A stretch of 64,000 nucleotides of DNA from Burkholderia sp. Ac-20379 (GCF_017104645.1 NZ_JAAGPF010000001.1:24534-88533), one strand, 5' to 3'. Shown: positions 9,982-18,690, counted from the first letter of the stretch. Program-made: numbers and translations. Notes: generated from the letters alone by a model not told the origin.

Positions 9982-12023
9982 GCGTGGCGCGCCCTCCGCA
10001 AGCCAACGCGGCGGCGGCGGCAAAGGCAGGCGACGAAGGCACGGCCGCGCCGCCGCTGATCGCGCTGCGCGGCATCCGCAAATCCTACGGCGGCAACACG
10101 CTCGGCCCCGACGGCAAGCCGCTGCCGGCCGTCGAGGTGCTGCGCGGCGTGGATCTGTCGATCCATGCCGGCGAATTCGTCGCGATCGTCGGTGCCTCGG
10201 GCTCGGGGAAATCGACGCTGATGCACATCCTCGGCTGCCTCGACCGCCCGAGCGCCGGCGAATACCGCTTCGGCGGCCGCGACATCGCGCATTTCGACGC
10301 CGACGAGCTGGCCTGGCTGCGGCGCGAGGCGTTCGGCTTCGTGTTCCAGGGCTATCACCTGATCGCCACCGAAAGCGCGCGCGAGAACGTGGAAGTACCG
10401 GCCATCTACGCCGGCGTGCCGGCCGCCGAGCGCGAGCGGCGCGCCACCGCCCTGCTCACCCGGCTCGGGCTCGCCGAACGGCTGGCGAACCGGCCCAACC
10501 AGCTCTCCGGCGGCCAGCAGCAGCGCGTCTCGATCAGCCGCGCGCTGATGAACGGCGGCCACATCGTGCTGGCCGACGAGCCGACCGGCGCGCTCGACAC
10601 CACCAGCGGCGCCGAGGTGATGCGGCTGCTGGCCGAGCTGGCCGAGGCCGGCCACACCATCATCCTGATCACGCACGACCGGCGGGTCGCCGCGCGCGCG
10701 CAACGCACCATCGAGATCCGCGACGGGCAGATCGTGGCCGATTCGGGCGCGACGGCGCGCCCGCCCGGCTCGCCGGCCTCGCTCGACGCCGCCTCGCTGA
10801 TCGCGACCATGAGCTCGGGCGTGGCGCACACCGCGCCGCTGCTCGCCGAAGTGGGCGATGCGATGCGCGCCGCCTGGCGCGTGCTGTGGATCAACCGCTT
10901 CCGCACCTTGCTGACGCTGCTCGGCATCATCATCGGCGTGACCTCGGTGATCGCCATGCTCGCGATCGGCGCGGGCACCGAGCGGCAGGTCATCGAGAAG
11001 ATGGCGAGCTTCGGCACCAACCGCATGTACGTGGTGCCGGGCGGCGACAACCCGCGCGGCCCCGGCGGCACGCTGTCCGTGGGCGATGCCGACCTGGTGC
11101 GGCAAGTGCCCGACGTGACGGCCGCGATGCCGTTCCTGAGCAGCAGCGCCACCGTGCGCTACAGCAATCTCGACGTGTCGGTGCCGATCTGGGCCGTGAC
11201 CGAGCAGGCGCCGACGGTGCTGAACTGGAAGCCCGTGCGCGGCATCTTCTTCAGCGCGCACGACGTGCACGATCTGGCCACCGTGGCCGTGATCGGCAAG
11301 CGCGTGCGGGAAAAGCTGTTCGGCGACGCCAATCCGCTCGGCCGCTACGTGCTCGTGAACAACGTGCCGTTCCAGGTGATCGGCGAGCTCGCGGAGAAAG
11401 GCGCCACCTCGGGCGAGGCCGACGACGACAACGTGATCCTGATCCCGTTCACCACCGGTGCGCACCGGCTGGTGGGCACCGACAACCTGTCGTGGATCTC
11501 GATCCTGATCGGCCATCTCGATCGGGCCGACGACACCGCCAAGCGCATCACCCGGGTGCTCGAGGACAACCATCACATGCGCGACTTCCAGGTGTACAAC
11601 GCGGCCGCCTCGGTCAAGGCCCAAACCGAAACCCAGGACACGCTCACGCTGATGCTCGGCCTGATCGCGGCGATCTCGCTGCTGGTGGGCGGGATCGGCG
11701 TGATGAACATCATGCTGATGACGGTGCGCGAGCGCACCCGCGAAATCGGCATCCGGATCGCCACCGGCGCGCGGCAACGCGACATCATGCGGCAGTTCCT
11801 GACCGAGGCCACGCTCGTTTCGGGCGTGGGCGGGCTGCTCGGCGTGGCGGGCGGCCTGGCCACCGGCGCGGTGCTGATCGCGTGCGGCGTGCCGGCGATC
11901 TTCTCGATCCGCGCGATCGTAGGCGCGTTCGCCTGCGCGCTGGCGACGGGCCTCATCTTCGGCTTCATGCCGGCCAGGCAGGCGGCGCGCCTCGACCCGG
12001 TGGTCGCGCTCGCGGGGGAATGA
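9975..12023 (+). CDS. macB: MacB-like ABC exporter, fused ATPase and permease
   Basis: This 682-residue MacB-family half-transporter has an N-terminal ATPase with Walker [10 protein letters not shown], signature LSGGQQQR, Walker [13 protein letters not shown] and H-loop ITHD. A membrane segment follows ([18 protein letters not shown]), then a large periplasmic domain and three C-terminal membrane segments ending in the FtsX/MacB-type tail [11 protein letters not shown]. The proposed start is TTG at 9975, 6 nt after GGGAG, which overlaps the macA stop; a GTG at 9984 is less well spaced. It forms one unit with macA and the outer-membrane factor, and such transporters use ATP to push periplasmic substrates through the channel. 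A secreted peptide metallophore is the inferred substrate. Confidence 0.93.
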   Translation: MVSVARPPQANAAAAAKAGDEGTAAPPLIALRGIRKSYGGNTLGPDGKPLPAVEVLRGVDLSIHAGEFVAIVGASGSGKSTLMHILGCLDRPSAGEYRFGGRDIAHFDADELAWLRREAFGFVFQGYHLIATESARENVEVPAIYAGVPAAERERRATALLTRLGLAERLANRPNQLSGGQQQRVSISRALMNGGHIVLADEPTGALDTTSGAEVMRLLAELAEAGHTIILITHDRRVAARAQRTIEIRDGQIVADSGATARPPGSPASLDAASLIATMSSGVAHTAPLLAEVGDAMRAAWRVLWINRFRTLLTLLGIIIGVTSVIAMLAIGAGTERQVIEKMASFGTNRMYVVPGGDNPRGPGGTLSVGDADLVRQVPDVTAAMPFLSSSATVRYSNLDVSVPIWAVTEQAPTVLNWKPVRGIFFSAHDVHDLATVAVIGKRVREKLFGDANPLGRYVLVNNVPFQVIGELAEKGATSGEADDDNVILIPFTTGAHRLVGTDNLSWISILIGHLDRADDTAKRITRVLEDNHHMRDFQVYNAAASVKAQTETQDTLTLMLGLIAAISLLVGGIGVMNIMLMTVRERTREIGIRIATGARQRDIMRQFLTEATLVSGVGGLLGVAGGLATGAVLIACGVPAIFSIRAIVGAFACALATGLIFGFMPARQAARLDPVVALAGE

Positions 12024-12024
12024 C

Positions 12025-13473
12025 TTGAACACACGACAACGTTGGATCGCGGCGTGCGCGGCCGCCGCGCTGGCCGGTTGCGCCGGCCCCGCCTCGACCG
12101 ATTCGGGCATCGCCGCGCCCGAGGCATGGCGTTTCGCGAAGGCGGCGCCGGGCCAACCCGCGGCAACGAACACGCTGGCCGACGACTGGTGGCGCGCGTT
12201 CGGCAACAGCGAACTCGACCGGCTGGTGGCGCAAGCCAGCGCCAACAACAACGATCTGGCCGCGGCGATGGCGCGCGTGGACGAAGCGCGCGCCTCCGCC
12301 CGGATCGCCGGCGCCGCGCTGCTGCCGACCGTGTCCGGGTTCGGCGACGCCAGCCATCAGGGCGGCCTGATCGTCTCCAGCACCAGCGACAACGGCACCG
12401 GTTTCGACCTCGGCCTGGTCGCCAGCTACGAGCTCGATTTCTGGGGCAAGAACCGCGCGACGCGCGACGCCGCGCGCGCCACCTGGCGCGCCTCGGCGTA
12501 CGACCGCGACACGGTCGCGCTGACGCTGTCGGCCGACGTGACGAACGCCTGGCTGCAGGCCGTGGCCATGCGCGAGCGCACCGCCATCGCCGCACGCAAC
12601 CTGCAATCGGCGGCGCGCGTTCTGGCCAACGTCGAATCGCGCTACCGGGCCGGCGCGGCCACCGCGACCGAGCTGGCGCAGCAACGCGCGGCGGCCGCCG
12701 CGCAACGCCGCAGCCTGGCCGCGCTCTCGAGCCAGGCCAACGACAGCCTGACCACGCTGGCCGTGCTGCTCGGCGAACCGGTTGCGCAGTTGCAACTGAA
12801 CACCGGCTCGCTCGACGCCGTGCAGGCGCCCGCGATCGATGCGGGCGTGCCCTCCTCGGTACTCGTGCAGCGTCCCGATCTGGCGCGCGCCGAGGCGCTG
12901 CTGGCCGCGGCCGATGCGAATATCACGGTGGCCCGCGCGGCCATGCTGCCGAGCCTGAGCCTCTCGGCCTCGGTCGGCGTCGGCAGCGAAAAGATCCGCA
13001 CGCTGTTCGACAGCACCGTCTACAGCGTCGCGGCCGGCCTGACCGCGCCGATCTTCAATGGCGGCGCGTTGCGCGCCGGGCGCGATCTGGCCGTGGCGCA
13101 GCGGCGCGAATTGCTGGCCACCTACCGGCAGGCGATCGTCGCGGCCTTCGGCGACGTCGAACGCGCGCTGAACGCGGTGCAAGGCGCCGACGCGCAACTG
13201 GCCGCCAGCCGCGACGAAGTGGACGCGGCGCAACACGCGCTGACGCTGGCCGAAAGCCGCTACCGCGCCGGCGCGGAAACCTTCCTGACGGTGTTGAGCG
13301 CGCAGCAGACCTTGTTCACGGCGCAGGACAGCGCCGCCTCGCTGCAACTGGCGCGCCTGCAGGCGTCGGTGGGCCTGTACCGGGCGCTGGGCGGCGGCTG
13401 GCGGAAACCGGACGGCGACGCCGTGGCCGGCAAGGCGGATTCCGGCTCGCCGCGCCCGATCTCGGCCGGTTGA
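12025..13473 (+). CDS. NodT-family outer-membrane channel lipoprotein
   Basis: This 482-residue TolC/NodT-type outer-membrane factor is the exit duct of the tripartite exporter. It opens with a lipoprotein signal whose lipobox LAGC places the acylated cysteine at residue 19. It then shows the two homologous outer-membrane-efflux halves, visible as the repeated element ESRYRAGA at about residues 205 and 410. Near the start is the family phrase DDWWRAFGNSELDRLV. It starts at a TTG one base after the macB stop, with GGGGGAA about 4 nt upstream, so it is cotranscribed with macAB. Confidence 0.92.
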   Translation: MNTRQRWIAACAAAALAGCAGPASTDSGIAAPEAWRFAKAAPGQPAATNTLADDWWRAFGNSELDRLVAQASANNNDLAAAMARVDEARASARIAGAALLPTVSGFGDASHQGGLIVSSTSDNGTGFDLGLVASYELDFWGKNRATRDAARATWRASAYDRDTVALTLSADVTNAWLQAVAMRERTAIAARNLQSAARVLANVESRYRAGAATATELAQQRAAAAAQRRSLAALSSQANDSLTTLAVLLGEPVAQLQLNTGSLDAVQAPAIDAGVPSSVLVQRPDLARAEALLAAADANITVARAAMLPSLSLSASVGVGSEKIRTLFDSTVYSVAAGLTAPIFNGGALRAGRDLAVAQRRELLATYRQAIVAAFGDVERALNAVQGADAQLAASRDEVDAAQHALTLAESRYRAGAETFLTVLSAQQTLFTAQDSAASLQLARLQASVGLYRALGGGWRKPDGDAVAGKADSGSPRPISAG

Positions 13474-13515
13474 TGCTCGCGCAGCCGGGGGGCGCACCCC
13501 GGCGCGCAGCCGGTG

Positions 13516-13611
13516 GGCTCGGTCGGGGCTCGGTCGGGGCTCGGTCGGGGTCAACCGGGTCAACCGGGTCAGCCGGGTCAGCCGGGTCAGCCGGGTCAGC
13601 CGGGTCAGCCG
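13516..13611. repeat. Tandem 11-bp and 9-bp repeats
   Basis: Three copies of GGCTCGGTCGG (13516-13548) run directly into seven copies of a 9-mer, GGTCAACCG twice and then GGTCAGCCG five times (13549-13611). The array lies between the convergent exporter and second thioesterase genes. A looser repeat of AGATCCCGCTCGAAC follows at about 13625-13675. No protein is supported here. Simple slippage-prone arrays of this kind often vary between strains. Confidence 0.9.
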
Positions 13612-13706
13612 GGATTTTTAGCCGAGATCCCGCTCGAACTCAGCCCGAACTCAGCCAAGATCCCGCTCGAACGCAGCCAGCCCGCATCCCCATCAACCCA
13701 AACCAT

Positions 13707-14504
13707 TCACGCCCCGGCCGTCGAGGCGGCGGGCGCGGGCGGCCGGGCCATCGCCCGGGCCAACGATTCGGCCACTTGCGCAAGCACCGGCCCCGGCCCG
13801 GTTTCGAGATAGAAATGCCCGCCGGCGAACGCGTGGAACGTGCAGTCTCCACGCGTCGTGTCGCGCCAGCCCGCGAGCTTGGCGGCGTCGGCGGTATTCG
13901 CGTCGTCGCGGCCGGTCAACACCGTCACCGGGCAGTCGAGCAGCGGGCGCTGCGACGGCCCCGGAAACGTGCTCGGATACATGCCGCACAGATGGAAATC
14001 GGCGCGAAACAGCGGCAGCAGCATCTCGATGAAATCGCGCTCGCGCAGCAACGCCTCGGGCGTGCCGCCCAGCGAACGCAGCCGCGCGACCAACTGATCG
14101 TGCGTGCATTCGAGCCAGTGCGTCTCGCGCACGCGCAGCGAGGGCGCAACCGAGGCCGACGCCCCGAACCACACCGGCGTGCCGCCACCGTGCTCGCGCA
14201 ATGCATGAATCAGCTCGTAGGCGATCAGGGAGCCCATGCTGTGCCCGAACAACGCGAACGCGCGCTCGGGGTCGCGCCGCGCCTGCAATTCGGCACGCAT
14301 CGTCTCGAGCAGCGCCGGCCATTGCGCGATGGGCGGCACCGTGCGGCGCGTGCCGTGGCCCGGCAACTCCAGCGGCACCAGTTCGACGCCATGCGGCAAC
14401 GCCTGCTGCCAGCGCCGATACAGGGAAACGGCCCCGCCCGCATGGGCAAGACAGAACAACTGCACGGGCGGCACGCTCGCCGGTGCGACTCCATTCGCGG
14501 ACAT
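13707..14504 (-). CDS. Second type II thioesterase
   Basis: This 265-residue alpha/beta hydrolase is of the same NRPS-editing class as the gene at 7365-8129. It shows FCLAHAGGAVSLYRRW near the start, the nucleophile elbow GHSMG, the phrase RADFHLCGMY shared by this family, an acidic residue in GRDD and the catalytic histidine in GGHFYL. The start at 14504 gives the usual family length and has GAGG about 12 nt upstream; an in-frame start 26 codons earlier would add an unsupported extension. It is divergent from the Sfp-like gene, with a Fur-box-like site about 90 bp upstream. Confidence 0.9.
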   Translation of the reverse strand: MSANGVAPASVPPVQLFCLAHAGGAVSLYRRWQQALPHGVELVPLELPGHGTRRTVPPIAQWPALLETMRAELQARRDPERAFALFGHSMGSLIAYELIHALREHGGGTPVWFGASASVAPSLRVRETHWLECTHDQLVARLRSLGGTPEALLRERDFIEMLLPLFRADFHLCGMYPSTFPGPSQRPLLDCPVTVLTGRDDANTADAAKLAGWRDTTRGDCTFHAFAGGHFYLETGPGPVLAQVAESLARAMARPPAPAASTAGA

Positions 14505-14595
14505 CGATCGGTACACCTCGGGCGCGACCGCACGGCAGCGGCTCGCCACGGAACATTGTGGAATCAACGCCTCGCTTCGCATCGCCGCATGCAGT

Positions 14596-14614
14596 GCGAA
14601 TGAGAATCATTGAT
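14596..14614 (-). promoter_or_regulatory. Fur-box-like site upstream of the second thioesterase
   Basis: GCGAATGAGAATCATTGAT matches the 19-bp Fur consensus at 13 positions, with the core AATGAGAATCATT intact. It sits about 90 bp upstream of the thioesterase start in the divergent promoter region. Confidence 0.65.
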
Positions 14615-14727
14615 GGCGGGCTGCGTACTCTGCGATGCACGCCCGGCCCTGTCAAGCGGTGTCGCAAAGCGTGTCGTGCGTCGCGCTCTGCCGGGCAGCG
14701 CAGCCTGGTAAACCACGCTTACATTCT

Positions 14728-14746
14728 GCAAATGAGAACCATTTGC
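14728..14746 (+). promoter_or_regulatory. Fur-box-like palindrome upstream of the Sfp-like gene
   Basis: GCAAATGAGAACCATTTGC has perfect 7-bp inverted arms around a 5-bp centre and agrees with the Fur consensus at 13 of 19 positions. It lies 66 bp before the small leader ORF and about 150 bp before the Sfp-like gene, facing them. Confidence 0.6.
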
Positions 14747-14812
14747 ATTAATCTCAAAATTATCGGAACATAGCGGCACTTCGAATCACAACCAGAGAGA
14801 GCTGGAACGATC

Positions 14813-14902
14813 ATGCATGCCGAGAACCTGCCGCATGCCGCCGCGCGATCGTCTACCCCGAGGGCCGGCCGCACCGCTCGCCGGTGGGAGGGACACGCAT
14901 GA
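14813..14902 (+). CDS. Possible 29-residue leader peptide coupled to the Sfp-like gene
   Basis: A 29-codon reading frame (MHAENLPHAAARSS...) follows a purine-rich stretch, GAGAGAG. Its stop codon overlaps the next start as ATGA, the usual arrangement for translational coupling. No similarity is recognised, and a chance ORF in GC-rich DNA cannot be excluded. Confidence 0.3.
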   Translation: MHAENLPHAAARSSTPRAGRTARRWEGHA

Positions 14903-15750
14903 GCGCCGACGTACGCGAACACCGCAGCCTGGCCGCCACGGGCAGCGCCGCGCCCGCGCCCATCGATGCCGCACAGGCCGAACGCCGCATCGAACTCGCC
15001 CCCGGCCTGCACTTCAGCACGCACCCGCTGGCCGAACAGCCACCGTTTTGCGACGCGCCGCTTCACGACGACGCGCTGCGCCTCTGGCTGCTGCGCCCCG
15101 AATGGCAACTGCTGTCGCGCGAGGATGCGTTCGCGCGCCTCTCGCCGCACGAACGCAAACGCACCAAGTGCTTTCCGCAGCCAAGCATCGGCAAGCGCTT
15201 CGCGGTGGGCCGCGCGGTGTTGCGCGGGATTCTCGGCGGCATGCTCGCGGTGCCGCCGAAATCGCTGGAGATCGTCGATCACGAAAGCGGCCGCGTCACG
15301 CTGAACCTGCCTGACGCGAAGCAGCCGATCGACATCGCCGTGGCCTACGCGGGCATCTGGATCCTGATCGGGATCGGTGCGCAGCCGCTCGGGCTGGCCA
15401 CCGCGTTTTCGACCGGCGACGTGGTGAACGACGACGAGCAGCATCGCGTGCGCCTCGCCAGCGTGGCCGCCGCGGCCGGTACGCCGTCCGCCGCCGGCTA
15501 TCTGTGCCAGACGACCGACACGCACGCGCATCGCGTGCACACGCACGACGCCGGCACCTGGCGCGTGATCGATCTGCCGATGCCGGGCCGTCAATGCATC
15601 GCGTCGGTCGCCGCGCGCGAGATTCGCGACGTGCAGGCGAGCGGCTGGAACAGCTCGGTCAAGCTGCCCGCGCCGCCTCGCGCGAACGCACGCGGCCGCC
15701 GCACCGATGCGCAGGCCGGCGTCGCGGCCGGGCTGACGCGCACCGGCTGA
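14899..15750 (+). CDS. Sfp-type phosphopantetheinyl transferase-like protein lacking catalytic residues
   Basis: This 283-residue protein follows the Sfp fold order. LSPHERKRTKCF (about 81-92) matches the entry region, KRFAVGRAVLRGIL (about 99-112) the conserved substrate-binding segment, and IDIAVAYAGIWILIGIGAQP (about 144-163) occupies the place of the NLSHSG...PVGIDIE motif. A C-terminal TWRVIDLPMPG resembles the end of Sfp proteins. The Ser-His pair has become AYAG, the magnesium-binding GIDIE has become GLATA (165-169), and no WxxKE motif is visible. An active transferase would prime the NRPS T domains, but this copy is probably not catalytic. The start at 14899 is preferred because GGGAGGG lies 5-6 nt upstream. 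It sits in the iron-regulated locus, so a structural or altered role is possible. Confidence 0.7.
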   Translation: MSADVREHRSLAATGSAAPAPIDAAQAERRIELAPGLHFSTHPLAEQPPFCDAPLHDDALRLWLLRPEWQLLSREDAFARLSPHERKRTKCFPQPSIGKRFAVGRAVLRGILGGMLAVPPKSLEIVDHESGRVTLNLPDAKQPIDIAVAYAGIWILIGIGAQPLGLATAFSTGDVVNDDEQHRVRLASVAAAAGTPSAAGYLCQTTDTHAHRVHTHDAGTWRVIDLPMPGRQCIASVAAREIRDVQASGWNSSVKLPAPPRANARGRRTDAQAGVAAGLTRTG

Positions 15751-15770
15751 ACGCGTATTCGGCGCGTGGC

Positions 15771-16075
15771 CGTTTCGGGCCGAGTCGCGTGTGCAACAGC
15801 GCTTCGCGCCGCGGATTCGACCTGCGCGTTCACGCCATCGCCGCATGCTGTCGTTTCGGGTCACGCGTGCGCAACAGCGCTTCGCGCCGCGGATTCGACC
15901 CGCGCGTTCACGCCATCGCCGCATGCCGTCGTTTCGGGTCACGCGTGCGCAACAGCGCTTCGCGCCGCGGATTCGACCCGCGCGTTCACGCCATCGCCGC
16001 ATGCCGTCGTTTCGGGTCACGCGTGCGCAACAGCGCTTCGCGCCGCAGACTTGCCCCACACGTTCACGCCATCGT
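15771..16075. repeat. 78-bp tandem repeat array, about four copies
   Basis: Units begin with CGTTTCGGG at 15771, 15852, 15930 and 16008. The last three are exactly 78 bp apart and nearly identical; the first unit is 81 bp and more divergent, and the last decays after CGCAGACTTG. The period is a multiple of three, so long reading frames cross it in several frames, but none begins or continues as a recognisable protein. The rest of 15751-16250 holds no supported gene. There are no spacers, so this is not a CRISPR array. Confidence 0.9.
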
Positions 16076-16250
16076 CGGGCCGAGCGTTCACAAACTTGCA
16101 ATCCGTCGCGACGCGACGCGCCGCGCGGCGCGTCGTTGCCACCGTCCGGCGGCGTCGATATATTACGCACGGCGCCTGCCATCCAGGCCACGCCATGCAA
16201 GCAGGCCATCCGCCCTGCCGGCGCCAACCCGACAATCCGACGGTGGATCG

Positions 16251-17006
16251 ATGACGTCACGCAAGAATCGCCTTCTGGTTTATCTGCTCGCCGCCGTGCT
16301 CGGCGTGATCGCGGTGCGCACGGTGCAGCACCTTCGCGGCGCGCCGGACGGCACCACGCCGCCCGCCTCCACCAGCAGCAAGCAGGAAGATGAAGCCGAC
16401 GACGACAACCCGTTCGCCGAAAACGTGCCCGCGCACGCGGCCTACGAGCGCTTCATGGAGAAGCTCGACGACAACGCGAAGTTCCAGGCCGCGCTGGCCG
16501 GCGACAAGCAGGCCGACGGCTACGCAAAGGGCTACGGCCTCGCGCAGGACGGCCTGCCGCGCCTGTCCGACGCGCAGCTCGAACAGCGGCTCGCGCTGAT
16601 GGCGAAGCTCGTGGCGGGCATGCCCGATCAGGACTGCCAGACGTTGTCGCGGCCGGCCGTCAAGCCCGAAGACAAGGAACGCATGCTCAACGACGCGATC
16701 GCACGCCTGAACGAGGCCGATGCGAACGCGTGGTTCGACATCTCGCTGGCCTCGGTGCAGGCCGTGCTCGACAACACGCCCGCGATCGACCCCGACCGCG
16801 CGGCCGTCACCACCGCGCTCGAACGAATCGTGCAGCCGCTGCCGCCCGCCGGGCGCAAGACCTTCCTCGACGCCACGCGCGCGCCGGCCACCGCCACGCC
16901 GGCCGACACCTGCACGGCGATGCGCACGCTGTACCGCAACGCGCTGACGCTCGACGCGCCTTACAAGGCCGCGATCGCGCGCGGGCTGGTCGTGCAAGCG
17001 AAGTAG
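16251..17006 (+). CDS. Membrane-anchored protein of unknown function
   Basis: This 251-residue protein starts with a short basic segment and one hydrophobic helix (LLVYLLAAVLGVIAV, about residues 7-21). A low-complexity linker rich in Ser, Asp and Glu follows (about 35-55), then a mainly helical soluble domain of about 190 residues. Two cysteines, in DQDCQTL and ADTCTAM, could form a disulphide if the domain is periplasmic, as the anchor topology suggests. I do not recognise the family. It directly follows the 78-bp repeat region and is on the same strand as the next two small genes. Confidence 0.7.
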   Translation: MTSRKNRLLVYLLAAVLGVIAVRTVQHLRGAPDGTTPPASTSSKQEDEADDDNPFAENVPAHAAYERFMEKLDDNAKFQAALAGDKQADGYAKGYGLAQDGLPRLSDAQLEQRLALMAKLVAGMPDQDCQTLSRPAVKPEDKERMLNDAIARLNEADANAWFDISLASVQAVLDNTPAIDPDRAAVTTALERIVQPLPPAGRKTFLDATRAPATATPADTCTAMRTLYRNALTLDAPYKAAIARGLVVQAK

Positions 17007-17148
17007 CGCCTGCGGCAGGCGTCCGCATTGGTGCCGCCGGCGCACTGAAATCATGACGCCGCGTGTCTGTTTTCGCGGCGCCCGCGTGCGGAGAATGCGT
17101 CCTGTCGATCGGCAAGCGTCCTTGCCGAGACGTTACAGGAGCCTCATC

Positions 17149-17430
17149 GTGAAAACGCAATCGCTCGTTCTGCTGTTCGCCGCACTCGCCGCCTCGTTCG
17201 CCGCGCAGGCGCAATCCACCGTCACGCGCGCCGAGGTGCGCCAGGAACTCGACCAACTCGCCGCCGTCGGCTATCGTCCCGCGCGCAACGACATCCGCTA
17301 CCCCGACGCGATCCAGGCCGCCGAAGCGCGGTTGCACGGCGCGCAGGCGTCGGCCGGCGTCGGCTATCAGGCCGGCGCGCGCAGCGAGGCCGGCGCGGGG
17401 CGCACGGCATCGCCGTATCTGCATCATTGA
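17149..17430 (+). CDS. Small exported DUF4148-type protein
   Basis: This 93-residue protein has a clear Sec signal peptide (KTQSLVLLFAALAASFAAQA) and a short mature part with VRQELDQLAAVGYRPARND and RYPDAIQAAEARLH. The pattern "EL..L...GY.P...D..YP..IQ.AE" is typical of DUF4148 proteins, which are abundant in Burkholderia and have no known function. It starts at GTG, 7 nt after AGGAG. A paralogue of the same type lies at 20859-21176. Confidence 0.8.
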   Translation: MKTQSLVLLFAALAASFAAQAQSTVTRAEVRQELDQLAAVGYRPARNDIRYPDAIQAAEARLHGAQASAGVGYQAGARSEAGAGRTASPYLHH

Positions 17431-17546
17431 AGCCGATCCGGGTAGCATCGTGCGATGGCCGCGATCCGGCGGCCATCGCCGCTGCGCCGCGCGCGATTCG
17501 CCACGCAGCGCCTGCCCAACCTTCCCGTCTCGAGAGGTGCCCGACA

Positions 17547-17873
17547 ATGCCCTGGCTTCACTTCGTAGCGTGGTTCTTCGGCGGCGTGTTCCTCGCCAAC
17601 GCCCTGCCGCATGTCGTCAGCGGCGTTCGCGGCGAACCGTTTCAAAGCCCGTTCGCCACGCCGCGCGGACGCGGGCTGTCCTCGTCCACGGTGAACGTCG
17701 TGTGGGGGTTTTTCAATCTGGCGGTGGGCTACGCGCTGACCTGCCACGTGGGGCAGTTCGACCTGCGCGACACGGCCGATGCGGCCGCGCTCGGTTTGGG
17801 CATGCTGGCGCTCAGCCTGTTCGCCGCCCGGCATTTCGGGCAGTTTCACGGCGGCAGGCGCGCCGGGCGCTGA
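17547..17873 (+). CDS. Small integral membrane protein, unknown function
   Basis: This 108-residue protein has about three hydrophobic segments: FVAWFFGGVFLANALPHVV near the start, TVNVVWGFFNLAVGYALTC in the middle and ALGLGMLALSLFAARHF near the end. It opens MPWLHFVAWFFGGVFLANALPH and ends in a basic tail, GGRRAGR. A GAGAGGTG ribosome-binding site lies just upstream. No enzymatic motif is visible. It converges on the broken DeoR-type gene, whose stop is only 10 bp away. Confidence 0.75.
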   Translation: MPWLHFVAWFFGGVFLANALPHVVSGVRGEPFQSPFATPRGRGLSSSTVNVVWGFFNLAVGYALTCHVGQFDLRDTADAAALGLGMLALSLFAARHFGQFHGGRRAGR

Positions 17874-17883
17874 ATCGACGCGC

Positions 17884-18561
17884 TCAGGCCACCGAGGCCA
17901 GCTTCAGCGACAAGCCCGCCGCATGAATGCCCGACGCCGCCGCCTCGGGCAGGCCGGCGCCGCTGACGATATGGCCGAAGCGTTCGAGATCGGCGATCTT
18001 GTAGGTGCTGAACGTGCCGTATTTGGAGCTGGTCGCGAGCAGCACCGTCTGCTAGGCCACGTCGATCGCCGCGCGCTTCACGTCGATCTTCGGCGGCGAC
18101 GGCGTGGTCATGCCGCGCCGCAAATCCCAGGAACTCGCCGAGATGAACGCCACGTCCACCGCAAGCTGCCGCAGCGTGGCCGCGGCCAGCTCGCCCACGC
18201 TCGACTGATTGGCGTGATCGAGCAGCCCGCCGGTGTGGATCGCGGCCACGTGCCCGGCGTTCATCAGCGCCTGCATGATCGGGAAATCGTTGGTGACCAC
18301 CGTGATGTCGGGCAGCGCCAGGATGTGCGGCACCAGCGCCAGCGTGGTGGTGCCCGCGTCGAGATACGCCGTCATGCCGGGCCGCAGGAACGACGCGGCG
18401 AGTTGCGCGATCGCGCGCTTCTCGTCCGGATCGATCAGCGCCTTCGATACGTGGCTCGCCACCCGCACGCCGCCGGGCACCGAATGCACGAGCCCGTCGC
18501 GCTCGAGCAGCGCGATGTCGCGCCGCACCGTCATGTGCGAGCAGCCGAGCGCCTCCATCAA
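17884..18561 (-). pseudogene. DeoR-family sugar regulator, broken by N-terminal loss and an internal stop
   Basis: The frame encodes the recognition helix SHMTVRRD and the DeoR sugar-sensor domain (YLDAGTTTLALVPHI, TVVTNDFPI, HTGGLLDHANQSSVGELA). A TAG at 18052-18054 interrupts it, after which the same frame continues with the conserved tail QTVLLATSSKYGTF through to a stop at 17884. The first part of the winged helix, about 30 residues, is missing. Upstream of residue MEALGCSHMT the sequence is the reverse strand of an aldolase-like fragment. Both defects argue that the gene is dead. An intact relative would repress a sugar-acid or sugar catabolic operon, of which nothing else remains here. 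Confidence 0.8.
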
Positions 18562-18675
18562 CTGGAGGAAACCGCGCGGCTGTTCCTGACGATGCAGGCG
18601 CGCGGCACGCCGGTCGCGCCGCTCGATGCGCGGCAGATCGACGAGCTGTGCGCGACGTTCGGGGCGCGGTGGTAA
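18556..18675 (+). pseudogene. C-terminal remnant of a class II aldolase-like gene
   Basis: The frame LEETARLFLTMQARG...PLDARQIDELCATF ends at TAA 18673-18675. From memory it reads like the extreme C-terminus of class II sugar-phosphate aldolases such as OtnC/FucA relatives. There is no start and no upstream domain, because the frame runs straight into the antisense of the DeoR-type gene at about 18560. Aldolase and DeoR genes commonly adjoin, so a deletion joining two neighbours explains both remnants. The family assignment is tentative. Confidence 0.45.
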
Positions 18676-18690
18676 CCGGCCCGTAAACAC

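Noticed and set aside
15771..16075. CRISPR array
   Set aside because: Units abut with no unique spacers, and no cas genes lie nearby.
14719..16260. Minus-strand protein with repeated RMRRWRERAGRIRGAK-like units
   Set aside because: The frame is antisense to the Sfp-like gene and the repeats; it has no ribosome-binding site or recognisable domain, so it is an artefact of the 78-bp repeats being a multiple of three.
18052..18690. Intact 212-residue DeoR-type regulator
   Set aside because: Its N-terminus is antisense to an aldolase-like fragment, and conserved family sequence continues past the TAG, so it is a pseudogene.
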